Assembly (NCBI GenBank): GCA_001017865.1
Contig: LATQ01000248.1
Span: 1-15,789, forward strand
From: Rhodococcus sp. IITR03
Lineage (GTDB): Bacteria; Actinomycetota; Actinomycetes; Mycobacteriales; Mycobacteriaceae
Length of the DNA stretch: 15,789 bases
Direction: 5' to 3'
Under the pieces are notes generated by a model. That model saw nothing but the letters and a program-made list of their open reading frames with translations, had not been told where the DNA came from and ran no database searches. The position numbers and the translations under genes are program-made. Of the stretch, positions 14,907 to 15,789 are shown in pieces; positions within the stretch are counted from its first letter, which is position 1; each line of letters opens with the position of its first letter.

Positions 14907-15789
14907 TTGAGTACCGAAGGATCGAACACGGGGAGCGGAGCGCACCGCCGTCCGACCGTCGGCGTGGTTCGTGAGACGAACGACGGGGAACGGCGGGTCG
15001 CGCTCGTACCGAAGATCGTGCCCTCCTTGATCGGCAAGGGGCTCGACGTCGTCGTCGAGTCCGGTGCCGGCCAGGGCGCGCTCATTCCGGATGCGGCTTA
15101 CAAGGAAGCCGGCGCGACCGTCGGCGACGCCTGGTCCGCCGACATCGTCGTCAAGGTCGCTCCGCCGAGCGACGCCGAGATCGCACGCCTGAAGTCCGGT
15201 CAGCGCCTGATCGGCTTCCTCGCCCCGCGCAACGCCGACAACCAGATCGGCTCCCTGACGCAGGCCGGTGTCGAGGCGTACGCCGTCGAGGCCATTCCTC
15301 GTATCTCCCGCGCGCAGGTCATGGATGCCCTGTCGTCGCAGGCGAACGTCGCCGGTTACAAGGCCGTGCTGGTCGCGGCGAGCGAATCCACGCGCTTCTT
15401 CCCGATGCTCACCACCGCCGCAGGCACCGTGAAGCCGGCGACCGTGCTGGTGCCGGTGTGGGCGTCGCGGGTCTGCAGGCGCTCGCCACGGCGAAGCGTC
15501 TCGGTGGCCGCACCACCGGATACGACGTGCGTCCCGAGGTCGCCGACCAGGTCCGGTCGGTCGGTGCCCAGTGGCTCGACCTCGGCATCGACGCCGCCGG
15601 TGAGGGTGGCTACGCACGCGAGCTCACCGAGGCCGAGCGGGCCCAGCAGCAGCAGGCGCTCGAAGACGCCATCAAGGGCTTCGACGTCGTCGTCACCACG
15701 CTCGTGCCGGGCCGCCCGGCGCCGCGCCTGGTGACCGCCGCCGCGGTCGAAGGGATGAAGCCGGGTTGTGATCGTCGACCTCGCCGGCG
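14907..15789 (+). CDS. pntAA: NAD(P) transhydrogenase subunit alpha (partial, runs off the window), with frameshifts
   Basis: Cytoplasmic NAD(H)-binding domain I of the proton-translocating transhydrogenase, which couples NADH and NADP to the membrane proton gradient. TTG 14907 is chosen because AGGAG (14895-14899) stands seven bases upstream and the next residues, S-T-E-G-S-N-T-G-S-G, lead into the conserved V-G-V-V-R-E-T-N-D-G-E-R-R-V-A-L-V-P of the alanine dehydrogenase/PNT N-terminal domain. The family signature S-R-A-Q-V-M-D-A-L-S-S-Q-A-N-V-A-G-Y follows. After a frame break at about 15448-15453 comes the Rossmann motif G-V-G-V-A-G-L-Q-A-L. A second break near 15765 restores V-I-V-D-L-A-G at the edge. 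The 3' end and the expected pntAB/pntB lie outside. Divergent from the zinc-ribbon operon. Confidence 0.93.

Noticed and set aside
1..15789. Mobile element, phage, CRISPR, toxin-antitoxin or other defence system
   Set aside because: No transposase, integrase, terminal repeats, repeat-spacer array or toxin-like pair was seen.

Overview
The window is high-GC DNA with strong G/C bias at third codon positions, frequent GTG starts and a gene of the mycothiol-dependent enzyme family. This points to a mycolic-acid actinobacterium of the Rhodococcus / Nocardia / Gordonia type. Rhodococcus is my best guess, from gene content rather than any database match. I see no rRNA, tRNA, CRISPR array, transposase or integrase.

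Layout from left to right. malQ (4-alpha-glucanotransferase, minus strand, 65-2184) is divergent from a macrodomain hydrolase gene (plus, 2234-2776). The macrodomain gene converges, with a 10-bp overlap, on a YbjN / type III-chaperone-like gene (minus, 2767-4198). Then come a small doubtful plus-strand ORF (4396-4554), an HSL-type alpha/beta hydrolase (minus, 4603-5638), a 313-bp divergent intergenic region, an orphan 113-residue protein whose start looks like the start of an adenylation domain (plus, 5953-6294), and a type-B carboxylesterase (plus, 6388-7923). Next is a three-gene efflux cassette: a TetR regulator (8028-8683), an ABC ATPase (8694-9635) and an ABC permease (9632-11280). It matches in order and sizes the Rv1219c-Rv1218c-Rv1217c 'tetronasin-type' system of M. 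tuberculosis, and two dyad operators lie at the start of the regulator gene.

A tight six-gene minus-strand cluster follows, transcribed from 14469 to 11285: a small zinc-ribbon protein, a sirtuin with the Tyr-x-x-Arg deacylase signature, a HIT hydrolase, a DinB/maleylpyruvate-isomerase-family mycothiol enzyme, an S51-family peptidase and a small GNAT-like acetyltransferase. A 437-bp divergent region rich in repeats and dyads separates it from pntAA (NAD(P) transhydrogenase alpha subunit, plus, 14907 to the window end).

The sequence itself carries about 25 reading-frame breaks. Nearly every long gene jumps frame while keeping family motifs on both sides, whereas the short genes are intact. 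I read these as sequencing or assembly indels, not as decayed genes, and I annotate each broken gene as one CDS spanning its frames. Any automatic annotation of this stretch will be fragmented.

Functional themes: NAD / ADP-ribose / acyl-lysine chemistry (sirtuin, macrodomain, HIT protein, GNAT, transhydrogenase), ester hydrolysis (two unrelated esterases) and drug efflux. No gene here is clearly a new system. The most promising items are the sirtuin-HIT-mycothiol-S51-GNAT operon, the repeat-rich pntAA upstream region, the tandem TetR operators and the orphan adenylation-like small protein.
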